A stretch of DNA of 23,618 nucleotides from Desulfobulbaceae bacterium (lineage in GTDB: Bacteria; Desulfobacterota; Desulfobulbia; Desulfobulbales; SURF-16), in the NCBI GenBank assembly GCA_023230525.1, contig JALNXE010000067.1, forward strand, positions 1 to 23,618. The letters are read 5' to 3'. Below the pieces are notes generated by a model, which saw only the letters and a program-made list of their open reading frames with translations, did not search any database and had not been told where the DNA came from. This document shows positions 23,455 to 23,618 of this stretch, piece by piece (position 1 is the stretch's first letter; each line of letters opens with the position of its first letter). The translations under genes and the position numbers were made by a program.

Positions 23455-23618
23455 AATTACTGGATGCTGTTATCGATGTCCCTGTCCCTTTGCCCCGGAC
23501 CGGCACCTGGCCGGAGTCGGTGCATGTCTTTGACGAGCGAAGCATGCATGCCGTTAACGCGGCCATGGCTGCCGGGCGGCCGCTCCTGGTGCGGGGGGAG
23601 CCCGGCACCGGCAAGAGC
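23451..23618 (+). CDS. MoxR-like AAA+ ATPase (5' part only)
   Basis: The first 56 codons are visible and the gene runs off the right edge. The N-terminus MKLLDAVIDVPVPLPRTGTW leads to RPLLVRGEPGTGKS, a Walker A motif of the MoxR/AAA_5 type. ATG 23451 overlaps the protease stop (ATGA), so translation is coupled. MoxR ATPases commonly work as chaperone-like or switch ATPases with vWA or effector partners; in Trypco/trypsin loci they are part of the signalling core. Sub-family cannot be fixed from this fragment. Confidence 0.75.
   Translation, partial: MKLLDAVIDVPVPLPRTGTWPESVHVFDERSMHAVNAAMAAGRPLLVRGEPGTGKS

Overview
The window looks like a GC-rich chromosomal segment of a deltaproteobacterium, probably a Desulfobulbales-type Desulfobacterota. 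That placement is an inference from the gene families (DUF378 membrane protein, cobinamide salvage, thrombospondin-3-like repeats, a T6SS/VgrG island of deltaproteobacterial style) and from the dispersed palindromic repeats. No rRNA, tRNA or CRISPR array was seen.

Left part (1-9273). An ndk gene cut by the window edge is divergent from a DUF378 membrane protein gene, and each has a recognisable sigma70-type promoter. Next come two corrinoid genes: an exported-looking fusion of a BtuF-like binding protein with a CbiZ-like adenosylcobinamide amidohydrolase, and cbiA (cobyrinate a,c-diamide synthase). These are followed by two CsgG/FlgO-like envelope proteins, one a lipoprotein and one carrying three thrombospondin-3-like calcium-binding repeats, and by an outer-membrane beta-barrel protein. 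Two families of dispersed repeats lie between these genes. A ~155-bp element occurs as direct copies at 1218-1370 and 6275-6432. A ~120-bp palindromic element occurs as inverted copies at 3633-3752 and 9142-9260.

Middle part (9274-17387). This is a T6SS spike/effector operon on the plus strand with tight or overlapping junctions: vgrG, a DUF6484 protein, a DUF2169 adaptor, a ketosynthase-like protein without its catalytic residues, a DUF4150 PAAR-like tip, a small Cys-rich PD-(D/E)XK-like putative nuclease effector, a DUF3396-type immunity protein, a TIGR02270 HEAT-like protein and a small two-helix membrane protein. The order suggests that the PAAR-like tip and its adaptors load the nuclease onto VgrG while the DUF3396 protein protects the producer.

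Right part (17423-23618). A class I methyltransferase gene lies on the minus strand. A REP-like double-hairpin element separates it from a second plus-strand run: a TssB-TssC fusion sheath-like protein lacking the usual TssC C-terminus, a GNAT acetyltransferase, a small eight-Cys zinc-ribbon-like protein, a Trypco1 (trypsin-co-occurring) protein, a trypsin-like protease with an intact His-Asp-Ser triad plus ~300 uncharacterised residues, and the start of a MoxR-like AAA+ ATPase cut by the window end. The last three resemble the NTP-dependent conflict systems described for Trypco/trypsin/MoxR gene sets. Their position in line with a lone fused sheath protein is the most novel-looking feature here.
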